From the NCBI GenBank assembly GCA_034008185.1, contig CM067081.1:13205821-13269820 (forward strand): a DNA stretch of 64,000 nt, written 5' to 3'. Position 1 is the stretch's first letter. Every line of letters starts with the position of its first letter. Shown piece by piece: positions 49,120-60,870 of this stretch. Source of the DNA: Gorsachius magnificus. Its lineage: Eukaryota; Chordata; Aves; Pelecaniformes; Ardeidae. Both the position numbers and the translations under genes were made by a program. The notes beneath the pieces were generated by a model that saw nothing but the letters and a program-made list of their open reading frames with translations, was not told the origin of the DNA and did not search any database.

Positions 49120-49143
49120 TGCTATTGACATTTGTCAATAGCA
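49120..49143. repeat. Near-perfect palindrome, 11-bp arms
   Basis: TGCTATTGACA at 49120-49130, two T's, then the exact reverse complement TGTCAATAGCA at 49133-49143. It can extrude as a hairpin and presents two inverted TGACA/TGTCA words. Confidence 0.75.
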
Positions 49144-51802
49144 TTAACATTCCTATTTATTTATTGCCTCTATACACGATGGACTGTTCCTACAGAAGGG
49201 TGACTTTCTCTTTCTAAAGACACCCTTTTCTCTTAGACAAAAATATGGGGAAACCCCAAACATCTTTTCCAAGGAATCATGGCTTGATTTTTTTCCCCCC
49301 AAAATTCAAAGCGAACTCATAGAAATGGAAGTGTGTTAGAAAGCTGTTAATTCTGTTGACAGGATTGCCTTACTGCAAAGATTAATATTCATATATGACT
49401 GATTTTGTTCACCCTCTTATTCGTCTCTGAATGATGTCCAGATGAGCTACTCTGGAATAACAGCATGCTGAAATTTCAGAACAACTCAACAGTCTTTAAG
49501 AGATGGTGCAATCTGTCAAAAGAATCTAATTGCCTCTAAAATTCCTTTAAAATGGAGTAAAAGTTATACAGCATGGTATTTATAGGGAAATATGAAAGCA
49601 TACCACCAATAACTAGGAGGAATACACAGAAGGGCAAGAGTATTGGGCAGTTTGCTACCATGGCACACACATGATGGTCATTAAAAAGATTTATTTATGA
49701 AGTGTGTTGTTTTCTTACCAGCTCATTACAGTAGTTCCTCATTGTGGGGAGATTTATCTGAGATTAAAAATTATAACCAGCAATGTCATGAACTAATAAG
49801 CACATCTAACTTGGATGCTGTTAGAGCATTAAGTGGAATTAGTGACAGCACCATTTCATTTCATTTTGGTAAGGTTATTATCACCTACATATTCCTGCCA
49901 TGAAATGGGACCATAACTACTTCAGTGGCTATAATGAGAGCACACATGATATTTCTTTGTTTCTGTTTTTAGGTCAGCTACTGCTATTAGATAATGTTCA
50001 TCATCAGGAAAGCAAAGTGGTCTATTAGAGGGAGGCTTTTTCCTCTGGTGATACAGGATACCTTAGATGATCTTTTGTGCCTTCATGTGAAAGCACAAGG
50101 AGCATGTGCTGGGATCTACATGTTGTGGTAGATAATTTTCAGGAGTATCCTGCTGGCAGCTCATGCCAGGGGAAACAAGGGGAACAAGCCCTCCATTTTG
50201 CAAAACTTACATGCAGTGTATGACTCAGATACACGACGGATATTGTCCCCCACCTCCCAGTTTTTGAACGACTTTTAATCAGGGCCACAGAGAGCCGCAG
50301 CATTTATCAGATGGCTTCCCTTCTTCAGGTCTTCATTCACAAATTTGCTTCTATGCAACGATGCCCAAGACAGCACTAATGAGTTCGCTGAAGTGCTAGA
50401 AGCAGGATAGCCATGGGTTTGTGGCACTCTGCCCAGGTTAATAAGTCCTGCTTCTCAGCAGTGCTAATTAGGCGATGCAGAGATCTCCGTGGTGGTGAGT
50501 TTATTCATTCTGATGTGCAGTTATTTCGGGCAGCTCCACATGGTATTGCATTATGCTGGTAGACTTACCCTCAGCATCAAGGACATTAAGAGGGAACCCT
50601 GTCCAATAGCTCTGTAGGCTTCCAGCTCTCTCTTCCTCCAGTAAATGCAGCGCTGGTTTTTATCATAAATTATCTAAGTGATACTCCTTAAAGACAAACC
50701 TACTGCCTGACTGAAACACTGCCTTCTGATGTGAGTAGAAATAATCTAGTTGACTCAAATAGAATGAAATCCTGACTCCAAGAGAGCAGTGTGGAGTAGA
50801 AAAACTTCTCTGAAAAGCTGAAAATTAAACATGGGACACTAGCCTGTCAGGTGTTATTGGCTTTTGTCACTAGCCACCAGAGGCAAGGTGGCTTTGCTGC
50901 CAAGGGTAAGGAGCTTGTTTTACCATTGCTGTGTAGTCAGTATCCCACTGTGCCTTGCAGCCATGGAAACCTGCACCGAGAGCGTGTGAAAATGCCCTCA
51001 TCAGTGAGGGGGCTGCTGAACTGTGCCCGTCACTTTGCACCCCTGGGACAGCCCCGCTGGCCTTGCCAACATGGGTAGGGAAAGCAGGGGGAGTAGAGGG
51101 GTGCCCTGGGGAGCCCTTGGGGAGGCCAAAGAGCTGATTTGCACTTAAAAAAGTTAAGAGCAAAGAAATAAAATCTTCTCACTGTGCACTGAGGGGTGAC
51201 TACGGGGACAACTCCCACTTCCAGCTGAACAGGGCTTCCTGGGTGCTTTAGGTTGAGTCCTAGCCTAGGTTGGGTAATAGCCTATCCCCTTCCTTTTCTG
51301 TCATAGCCAACACCATAATTATCCTTTAAAGACACCCTCCTTTGTACAACATGTGTATAATAAACACCCTGTGGTACACCATGTGGCACCTCCTGGGGAG
51401 TGCTGGACACCCCTGGCTTAGCAGCTGCAGTTGCAGGAGACCCCTCATTGCTGATCTGCCCATCGGGTGCAACAGCCAGCCTTTGCCTGGTTCAGTACCT
51501 CCACTGCTTTCCTGGGTAAAGATTTCTTCCCCCTTCCTTCCCAGACGATCCAGAGGCTGCGGTGAGATAGCCTGAGGACCTTGGGGGTCTGGATGCTGTG
51601 AGGTGAGCAGAGGTAGTCAGGAGCGAGGGCTCTGCAGGGTGCCAGCCTCTCCCAGCTGGTTCAGGAGGGTCTGTTCTGTCCTGCATCCAAAGCTAAGTCT
51701 TGGGCTCGCAGGGGTTGAGCCTGAAGCAGTGCAAGGCAGGATGAGTTTAATCCCCTTTCCGTGGCCCCACTCCTCATGGGCTTCAGTTCAGCCTGGGGAG
51801 GG

Positions 51803-51842
51803 GACAGTGCTCAACCTCTCAAGACAGTGCTGAACCTCTCAA
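51803..51842. repeat. 20-bp tandem duplication
   Basis: GACAGTGCTCAACCTCTCAA is followed directly by GACAGTGCTGAACCTCTCAA, differing at one base. Confidence 0.9.
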
Positions 51843-54800
51843 CCAGGATTTTCCCAAGCTGCGTTTCCTTGCCCTGCAATTCAGATGTGAAAGCTGCTGC
51901 CTAGACATAGTTTGCAGCTAGGACTTTGCTATGAACAGTGTGGAAATGAAATAAGAACTGGAGGGAGAACCTGTTTCCTTTTACGAAGGGAACTGATTAT
52001 GCCCAACATGATCAAACCATTACACTGCCCACTCCCTGCTTGTTCCAGGGCCAGAGCCTTCCACTACAGGTATTGATTGCAAAATTAACATGGTGTACAA
52101 GACGGAGGAATCTGCGAGGGGGCCCAGGAGGAGGCATGTTCTCAGTTAAGAGAGTTTTAGGACATTACTTTGGTTTAACAGAAGTTAAACTTTGCAGTGC
52201 CCTACTTGAGAAAGCTCACAACAATCCAAATGCCATCCTTGCAAAATCAGAGCCAAATAGCACTTCACTCAAAGTGTGCTACTTACAGGCAGGATTCTCT
52301 CTCTTCTTCTTCTTTTCCTTTTTTTTTTTAAAAGAACATTATGCAGGCCTCCTTGAATGAGAATATATTAATTGGATTATTTATGCTGCATTTGATCAAG
52401 TAATTGAAATAAATTGGAGGCCTAACGATGACTCACTGTTTTGGTGAACCCCCATGGAATAAACAGCCATGACCGGGAATTAGCATATTGCATGAAAACA
52501 TTTTCTGAAGTTGTGGACTTTGATCAGCTGTCCTATGGCAAATTGACACTGCACCGATGATCATAAAATCAACGTGCAGGGACAGAAATTGGGTTGCTGT
52601 TGCAGTGGAACGAAGAGCACGCCCTGTGGGTGCCATGCACATTTTATCTCTCCCATGACCTTTTTTAAACTTGTCGACAGGGCTACAAGACATCATATTC
52701 GCCCTCAATGTTTCCCTCAAAATGGGACTGTAATGTTGTCCCTTCCCATAGCTGTGGCTCATCTGAGAAAGGCCTTGACCTCCAGCTTCCTACATGAGCA
52801 AGTTCACTCTTTTGCTTGCTTGATGCCCCAAAGGCATCTGCTACGGCTCTGAGGAGCACGGGGTGAACCTCTGCTCACACCCCTGAGTGCCATGCACTCC
52901 CCAAGCACCTCTGTTTTGGGAGCTGAAGGTTGCATCTTCCTTGCCTGCAGGGGTAGCCACAGAACAGCAAAAGAAAAGGCCACCTCTCCCTGCCTCCAAA
53001 GTGACGTTCATTAGTGCTGGTGCCTGCTCCGCGGTGCCGCAGGCTGTGACTAATAGCAGTGGGCTGATGCTCAACACTGCGCATCAGGGCAGGGCTGAAC
53101 TCACCCCTACCGTGCCTGTGAGCAGCCCAGTGCTAAAGGTGGTTTAAACGTTTCATATGATGTTATCAGTCTGTCCTGCAAACCACGGTGAACATAACAA
53201 TGCAGGGAAATACACTTCAAATGCTGAATACGTGCTGTAACTGCTGGCTTTAAGGATAACCGGATTCCCAGAGGTAGGGAAAAGGTATCAAAACAAACCC
53301 TTGTCTCTCAGATGATGTGATGTATATACTGTCGCAAGTAGAAGTACTGATAATCAGGAAACTATTCTACTACATCAATATACTTGACAAGCTAGAAAAT
53401 AGCTACAAAATTTCATGAATATTTCTGTGTAAATCGCATTTGAGTTAATGTCAGTGCTTCCCCTTGTAGATTCCAAATTAGCAGCTATTCTTCTGTTAAT
53501 GTAAATTTAACTTGTTGTTGTTGTTATTTACTTTTGTACCAGCTCTATTCCAGTAGAAACTGAAGCACAAACTTCAGAAGGACGCTTCTCAAAGAGTCCA
53601 GATGGCAACAATAATTATTTATTATCTTTAGCTACCATGATTATGTTGCCCAATCTGTGATATTGTAAATCAGTTTTCAGATGATCATAGGAGTTGTACC
53701 AAGTTTAGTGAAAAAAGTTGCTCATTATACGTTTGTTCAGAAGGATTAAACAATCAGAACTGCAGCTTTTTCAACATAAGTAAATCTATATGGAAGTTTA
53801 GATCTAAAAGGGATTCTGGGCACGGAGGGGCCAGCATGGTAGGATGCGTACAATGAAGAATACATCTTTCATGTGGCACAGAGTCTGGGTTTCTCTGAAT
53901 CCACACTCCCGAAGTGGCTTCAGTCAAGGGCTGTGTTATTTTCTTTTTACTGGAGCCAAATTATAGTGTAAAATGGGAGAAATCTCTTCTCTGGGCTAAT
54001 GCAAAAGCATGGAATTCAGCTGCAACAGCCCTGAGATTCTGAAGTCAGGGTGCAGCCCCAGTGTAATTTTTGAGATTTGCATGTTTTTATTACAAGCTTG
54101 CATAAGCTTTGCCCTCCAGAGTTTATTTTTCCCCTTAACCTAATTCTACCCAATCTGTCATATTTTCTTAGTAATGTTCTGAGGCCACTTTTTTTTTTTT
54201 TTCTTGCTGGAAAAATTAGCTCTAACTGTTCTATATTTGCAGGGTAATAGTGACATTGGAATGAAGGGAATGACACGCTGATTTTCAGCAAAGCTTTCAT
54301 AAATTGTCTGCTTAGATTTATGATATGTCACTTGATTTACAGCACTCCTTTTTTGTGGATGCTGTTGTTGGTAACATTTCTACAATAACCCTCTTCCTTT
54401 TTTTTATCTTCTTGGAGGCTAAAGTAACACATCTTTACAATCGTATTTTTAAATTTGGATAACTTGATAGTCACAATTGCTCACTCTTAATAAGAATAAA
54501 TCTTCTTTTCCAAGATGCTCTTTCTTGAGCTTCCAATGCCTTTCTTTTCATCTTACAACTACAGTCAAAAAAACTACAGTTTAAATTTTAAAGGTGCTAA
54601 AACTTAGGCTGACAAATAAATCTGTCTTCTGGTATGCTCAGAATTGTTCCTAAGTTTGATATATTTTAGACTCCTCAGGGTCTCCAGATTTTTCCAGAAG
54701 ATAGTCAGTAGTCAAAGGTGCTAAGTTTCTATTCTGTCAAGGCATGAAGACTGAATTTTGTTGTTTCTATAATGAACACACTATAGTACCTTTGATTGGA

Positions 54801-57604
54801 GGGAGTTCAAGGTATTTTCCCTCACATCCCTTCAGGCTGTGCACTTATGGCAATTAAGAGTCTATTTATGGTCCAGAGCATGATTTCCCACACTGTAGTA
54901 TATAAATGCTGTCCAAGTGAGTGCCTCTTCCTGCCTGCGTGCATTACCGGGGGCTGGTGTTGCCACCATCAAGGGTAGTATATTAATATCAATAGATCAC
55001 ATTCTCCTTCCTGAAGGGAAGAAAACTGATGATTCAGATACCTGTTACAAACTCACAGGAGGCCCTTCAGGTTCCACAAAGCTCCTGTTTTCCTTTTGCC
55101 CATCACTGCTAATACTTGTCACTGGAAAACATCTCTTTCTAACTGACGCCTGGTGTCACCTACCCCGGCCCACACTGCTCAGTGAGAAAGAATTCCCCTT
55201 CCTTTGTGGTACTCATGAAACTTATATATAACATTTTAGAGAAAGGCACAAGACTGTTTTCAAAGACTGCTATGAGGAGGAACGCAATGCTTTGTTGTTT
55301 GCGAGGTAATGGGCAATTGCTTTCAACAATAGAGAAATATGGAAGTACAAGCATGGCAGGAATGTGTTACAACAGTATTAACAATGGGGTGGCTAGGTTT
55401 AGAAACAAATACACAGAACTAACTGAAAGCCCTGGTGATCACTACTTCTGTATTGGATTAACTCCAAAGTCAGTTCTCTCTGTTTCAGCGGACAAACTGA
55501 CAGACTGCTCACGTGCACTTGGTTTGCACTTTTGACAAAATCCTGAGGTCAGCTATTGCCTTTACTGTCTGGGACCAAACACCATGGTGAGTTTGCTTGG
55601 TCCTTTGTGGATGAACCACCTCCATGCCTGTCTTTAATCCCTGTTATTCAAAGCCATCTCCTCAAGGTGCTTAGATTGGTCCAACACCAGGAGGGTGATA
55701 TGATAACCAACAGTTTAGGAAATATTCCCAAGCACGTCCAGTATTGTTTTTGCTTTTGTAGCCAAGGTTCTTGGTTGTCTGCTGGGCTTCCCATTGTTTA
55801 TCTCTTTTTCTTTCAGCACACTGCAACATAAAGCGTGCATAATTTGCAAGGTAGTGAGCTACAAGGTGAACATTTCATGTGGCTTGATCTGTATTTTCCA
55901 TTCCTTTTTCTTTTTCTTTTAGTTTGAGGTCCATTAGGCTATTTTCTCATGTAATCTAAGACTGAAGATATTGTTGTGGTTCATTTTTTTTTTCTTCCCT
56001 TACTACAAGTATGTTTCCTAGTAATTTAAGGAATTTTCTCCAAACTTGCAAATTTTCATGGCAGACTTTTACCTTCTAAATTGTTAGGTAGCCATGGTTA
56101 GGCTTCCTATGGCATAGCCTAGACTAGCATGCATCTATGAGGGGAGCCATGGAAGCGTGTGAAGTTGATTATAAGGAATGTCAACGATGTGGCTTATGTT
56201 CTCTCCGCTCTTGCAGGGAAGCAGAGGATTTCTGCTGTGATTTGGGAGTGTGTCTGTCTTGGGAAGATTTCATAAGGAGATCAAAACAAGGACTGAACAA
56301 GAAGTTTCAGACAGTGCTGCTGAGGAAAAAGAAGAACAAATGCTGTCCAAGATAAGAAAAGAAAAAGGAGAAAAATATATTTCCCATCATCTTGCGACTG
56401 TTGACTAAAAGAGCTTACATTTAAGGCTTGGCTTGTCAAGAAATACAGCAACATCTGTTTTTGCAAAGCATACTACAAGTCTTTGAATATAAACAAAGCA
56501 AAAAGCTCCTACCCATATGACGATCGGACTCCATGTATGAAATAACAAGGCTTTTCAGACCATATGAGGCATATTGCCAGTTACTTTACTGACAAGAACT
56601 ATGAAGAAAGATGCAGCACAGAATTTTCCACTGAAGATGATCATTTGTCTAACTTTATTCCTTGAATATTTTGCTGAAACCTCCTTAAACTCTGATTTAG
56701 GAAGGCGGTGACTTCTCTTGAGACTTTGACTGCTGCTGTTATGCTCCCCATCTGTCCACTCTGTCTCTGCTGCAAGGCTGGGTAAAATCAGTGAAGGTGA
56801 TTTTAGAAAGCCACGATGATGGCTGTGGCCTTTGCATACTTCTTTCATGAATAATTGGGCTTAATTGGGCTGTCCATGCACTGAGTGGGGAGGGAAGGTG
56901 GAAATCTGTAAACCTTTACAGCTATCCTAAGAGATAAGTTAATTGAAATAATCAAGGATAAATGCTGTCTGTGTACTGTATTAAAGATGTTGTGCCTATT
57001 AAATTTGCTCCCGATCTTTTCTAATAATCTTTAAATTTTAACCTGCTAATTGTAGGTATTTTCTGATGCAGAGGACCACAAGAATTCTATGGTGGAAATA
57101 AAACCTGGAAGGAGGACACACCAAATCAGCTCTGTTCCTGGATGACAGGGGGTAGCTTGTCCTTCTGCCAGGGTACAACGGATGCACTCAGTTCAAAGGT
57201 TTTCCAGCTAGAGCTCAAAAGAACTTGCTTAAGGGAAAGGAAAAAGTCTCCTGAAAAAACCCTTTAGACTTTTCCCCCCCTTCAACTAGAGAAAAGTAGC
57301 CGAGGTGCGGTAATAGCACAGTCTGACACAGCTGGGAGCGAGCCTGTGCACAGTAATCAGAGGGAAAACACAGGGGCCAGGATTGTCTTTTAATTTGTCC
57401 ATTGCCTGAGGATGAAAGGAAGCTGCTGTCAGTCATAAAGTGCAAAGGAAGATATTCTGGTGTGCTTGGGATGGCAAAAGGGGCTCTGTTATCCCTCCAG
57501 TGATCTATGAGTAATTTCTGACATAAAACCTCCAAGACACTTGCAAAGCCAATTTGAGAGAGAATGGTAACAAACATTTCTTCTAGGAGTCCTGGAGAAA
57601 GAAG

Positions 57605-57621
57605 AAAAAAAAAAAAAAAAA
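57605..57621 (+). repeat. Poly(A) run of 17
   Basis: Seventeen A's following GAAG. No upstream retrocopy or LINE was recognised, so it is simple sequence and not the tail of an insertion. Confidence 0.8.
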
Positions 57622-59618
57622 TAATCCCTCCTGCCCTTTATTTTGCCTGGTATTATCTGCTGTACAAATGTCATTAAGTGACATTTCTCTCCTAGAGGCC
57701 ATCCAGTATATATGAGGATTATTATTCCTTCCTTGTCCTCTCCCAGTGAAAAACAGATAGTGGCTGACAGTTAATGAGGGGGACTCTAATCTGACAGCGC
57801 TATGAAAGCTGCTGCCAGAAAAGATCTTGATAACGGCATAAGAAATCCTTTCTGTCTCAAAATACCATTAAGGCACCTGTCTACAGCAAGGAACTCAGGA
57901 CATTCTCCTCTAATCGAAGCTTGTTAGATCTGCATCCTCTTGCACTTCTGCAATCTCCTTAAGAGGAAAACCCAAAACAGTTGTAGGGAAAATAAAAGAA
58001 AATAAAAGCATCCAAAATATAAAGACCTACTGAGATTAAATTCCTGAATGGGAGTTTGTTGCCATTTTTCTGCGCTCAACAATTAAGGCGGATTTTGCTT
58101 TCAGTTACTGCGTTATCCCAGAGTTACTCTGTGTGTATATATACGTGTATAGAAATGGAGCTTTCACTGTGAGAGGTACTGTATGTTATGTGGCACTTTC
58201 TGAACTGGAGAACCTGCTGTCTAAAATTATATGGCAGAAGCCTCCTCACAATTTTGCATGGTACAAGGTGTACCTGTACAAGGAGTACCTGCTCCAGCCC
58301 AGGTGGCATAGAAAGAAATTGTCTCTTCAGCCTCAGTCCTGTGCCCTCAACCCCAGATGACCACTCTGTGGGACAGGGAGTGACATTTCTCTGAAGTGAC
58401 CCCAACGTATTTCAGAACAGAATTTTGTTCTAAATAATTACTTGGTCAGGATTTTTACATCAGACTGGTCAGCCCTACAGCTGTAACATGCAGCCTGCCT
58501 AGTGTTGAGGGGCAGAAGATGAGCAACATCCAGTTGGACACAGCTTCTTGTTGAGCTCATGAAAAGATTTAACTTTTGAAATCTTTTACTGTGCTTGAAG
58601 AAGCAGTTAATGCAAGACCTAGGTTGGAGGCTATGAGAAAGCAATGATGGCAAGTGCAGAAAACAAAATGTGACCAGAGAATTTAAAACCGAAGATTTGT
58701 TTTCAGAGAGCCCCAACACAGAGGAATTTTAGCATCGACTTTGCTACTTCTTCAATCTTTATTGAACTTTCCCAAAGGATTGTTCCTTATATGTGTAACT
58801 CAGTAAAAAGAGAAACACACGTCTTTGATGTAGTTTTCCTTTCTTTGAGGCCATCCAGGTGCTCAACCCTTCCTAAGAGGAAAATTTGAGTAAGGCAGTC
58901 AGCACACCCAGCCTGTCCCTTGCGTTTTGTAGGATTAAACGTCATGCATTCTTGCAAATAGCTTTGATCATTTGTGAAGAGGGCACATATAGGTGCATGC
59001 TCTGTCATTTTCCCCCTGGCATATTGTCTGCAAACAAAAAGTTGTATTTCTATGTCCTCCTCTCCAGATATCCCTGCTTTTTTTTTCACCTACACATTCA
59101 ATTTTAGTGTGCCATGTGGTTTCAACCTGTTTAATGTTATACTTTGGCCTTTAATGACAGAAGACATCAAGTGCCAAGGTCCTTATTTTATTGTAAAAGA
59201 TGGCATGCAGACATTCTTTAAATGGTTCCAAATAATGTAAAGACCCTGTTTGGATGTTTCAAAGGCAGCCAGATGTTGTCAAGCTTCTACTGAAGAGTTT
59301 GATAGTATATCATCATCTTCTAACAGGTTAATCTTTTTAAAAGGCCTCTCTTTGAGGTTCTTTAACTTCATAAATACTCCTTTTTACCTACTTCAAAGCC
59401 AGGAGATAATTTTTTTAATGTGAAAATTGCATACAACGTTGTCTTAATTTGTCTTGACAGGTGCAAGCTGTTGCATGACCTAAAATCCGGGGGAAAAAAC
59501 CCAACAAAAATCCTACGTTTTAAATGCATAAAATATTTTTTCTCACTTTTATGTTCCAGACTGAGACATCTTTAAATACCTGATGATTTAACATCTTGAG
59601 TCTTGCTTATTTCTGCAG

Positions 59619-59704
59619 AAGAGACTGAATCAAAATACTGTAGACCTTCAACTCAGGAATCTGATCTTAATTTTGAAGTGTTTGCAACTGCTGGAATAGC
59701 TACA
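59619..59704 (+). other. Candidate 86-nt coding exon, unknown gene
   Basis: It is preceded by a strong acceptor (GTCTTGCTTATTTCTGCAG, AG at 59617-59618) and followed by a consensus donor (GTAAGTACC from 59705). In the frame that uses the first two bases to finish a codon it is open for 28 codons, reading ETESKYCRPSTQESDLNFEV and FATAGIAT. The family was not recognised. The open frame continues on both sides of the proposed splice sites (59603-59785), so openness is weak evidence. A second exon-like interval in a compatible phase lies 1.05 kb downstream. Confidence 0.25.
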
Positions 59705-60749
59705 GTAAGTACCCCAGTGAGTTTGGGCTACCTTTCACTTCCCGTCTTTGGATATGGCAGCTTTTTATGTAGGACAACTTTCTGAGGCATGGTAAATAAC
59801 CTTCATGAGTGTTCAGGGGTCGGTCTCCACAGTGGAGGCTTCTCCTCCAATTCCCTGGTGTGCACGAGGGATTGTGCTGGCCCAGAGACAAACTGCTTTC
59901 TGGGACAGATTGCACTGAACCTTTCTTTTCTTCAGCTTAGAGACATGGTCCATGCTTAGAGACATGGTCCACACATGCAGAAGAGCCATGCTTTGGCAGT
60001 GCCTGTTGTGTCCCAAGTGCCTGTCACTATTTCCTTAGATTTTAAACTGTGATTTCTGCTTGCTTTTAGGTCTCTTATGGAGACATCAGATCCCAGTAGG
60101 CACCAATCTACATCTTTAGGCACTTTAAATATCTTTACAGTGTTGTCCTTCACTTATCCATGGGGAGATAGCTCCTCAGCAGAAGCTAAAATTCTGTATA
60201 GAAATACCTCCACTATACAGAAAAGATATCTTTCTTCATAAAACTTGTAGAGTGGTTTTGCTAATATGCCAAATAATTTCACAGCAGGGATTAAATTCTC
60301 TCACTGTACATTTAGCCAGAAATCTAAAAGGAACTTTTGCCTTTTTTTTTATTAGCAGAAAACTCTAATTCAAATGGATGAAATGACATTATTAAATACT
60401 AGAATGAAGATCACCAAGGAAATAATCTAACTGCTGATACTGTAATGTTAACTCAGTGCTTCTAAATAATCAGTAATCAGAAGCTTGAATTAGACTAAGA
60501 TAGATTGAGATAAGTGCTTGACTATTCAAAGTAAGTGCAAGAGATTTGGTGGAAAGTTCAGTGCAGTCAGGCGAAAAAAATGTACTGCATTAAATATGCA
60601 GGACTAAAGAAATCATGCTTCTATTTTATTTTAAATAAACACATTATCGTTTGATATATCTTGGTCTTTCTTCACGTGAATCATGAATCATGCAGCACTT
60701 CAAGCCCTGATTAATATTCTTAATTGCTCTCCCTTTTTCGTTCTTGCAG
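59705..60749. other. Spacer between the two exon-like intervals, no gene recognised
   Basis: AT-rich sequence that would be an intron if both neighbours are exons. Apart from the 19-bp duplication at 59935-59971 nothing is recognised; frames are under 72 codons. Confidence 0.4.
59935..59971. repeat. 19-bp tandem duplication
   Basis: GCTTAGAGACATGGTCCAT repeats immediately as GCTTAGAGACATGGTCCA (18 bases identical). Confidence 0.9.
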
Positions 60750-60870
60750 CTGGCAGATGGAATGCTGCAGATCAGACGGTGTCATATCAGTAGTGCTTAT
60801 ACTGCTTGTGAACAAATGGTGCTGCAGCCTGCATGTCTATCCCCTTTGATCCATACACAATTGGAACAAG
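60750..60870 (+). other. Candidate 121-nt exon, unknown gene
   Basis: A very strong acceptor (CTCTCCCTTTTTCGTTCTTGCAG) precedes a frame open for 40 codons starting LADGMLQIRRCHISSAYTAC. That frame is phase 0 at its start and so can join the interval at 59619-59704, which ends on a codon boundary. The only donor nearby (GAACAAG then GTGCAATAA) is weak. An AATAAA lies a few bases beyond. No family recognised. Confidence 0.2.

Larger units (their letters stand above)
47851..59618. other. Long repeat-poor single-copy DNA
   Basis: Nearly 12 kb without a recognised transposon or gene. It holds inverted repeats at 48141-48162 and 49120-49143, a 20-bp tandem duplication at 51803-51842, (TTG)n at about 53513-53526, and long A/T runs near 54188, 57605 and 52320. 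Frames up to 120 codons show no domain. A 72-codon cysteine-rich frame at 56137-56355 ends in a lysine-rich tail but has neighbours of equal length in other frames. Confidence 0.45.

Noticed and set aside
56137..56355. Cysteine-rich 72-codon frame with a lysine-rich end, resembling a small secreted peptide
   Set aside because: No signal peptide, irregular cysteine spacing, and A-rich DNA explains the lysine tail.
57605..57621. Poly(A) run as the tail of a processed pseudogene
   Set aside because: No coding-like or transcript-like sequence precedes it and no target duplication was seen.
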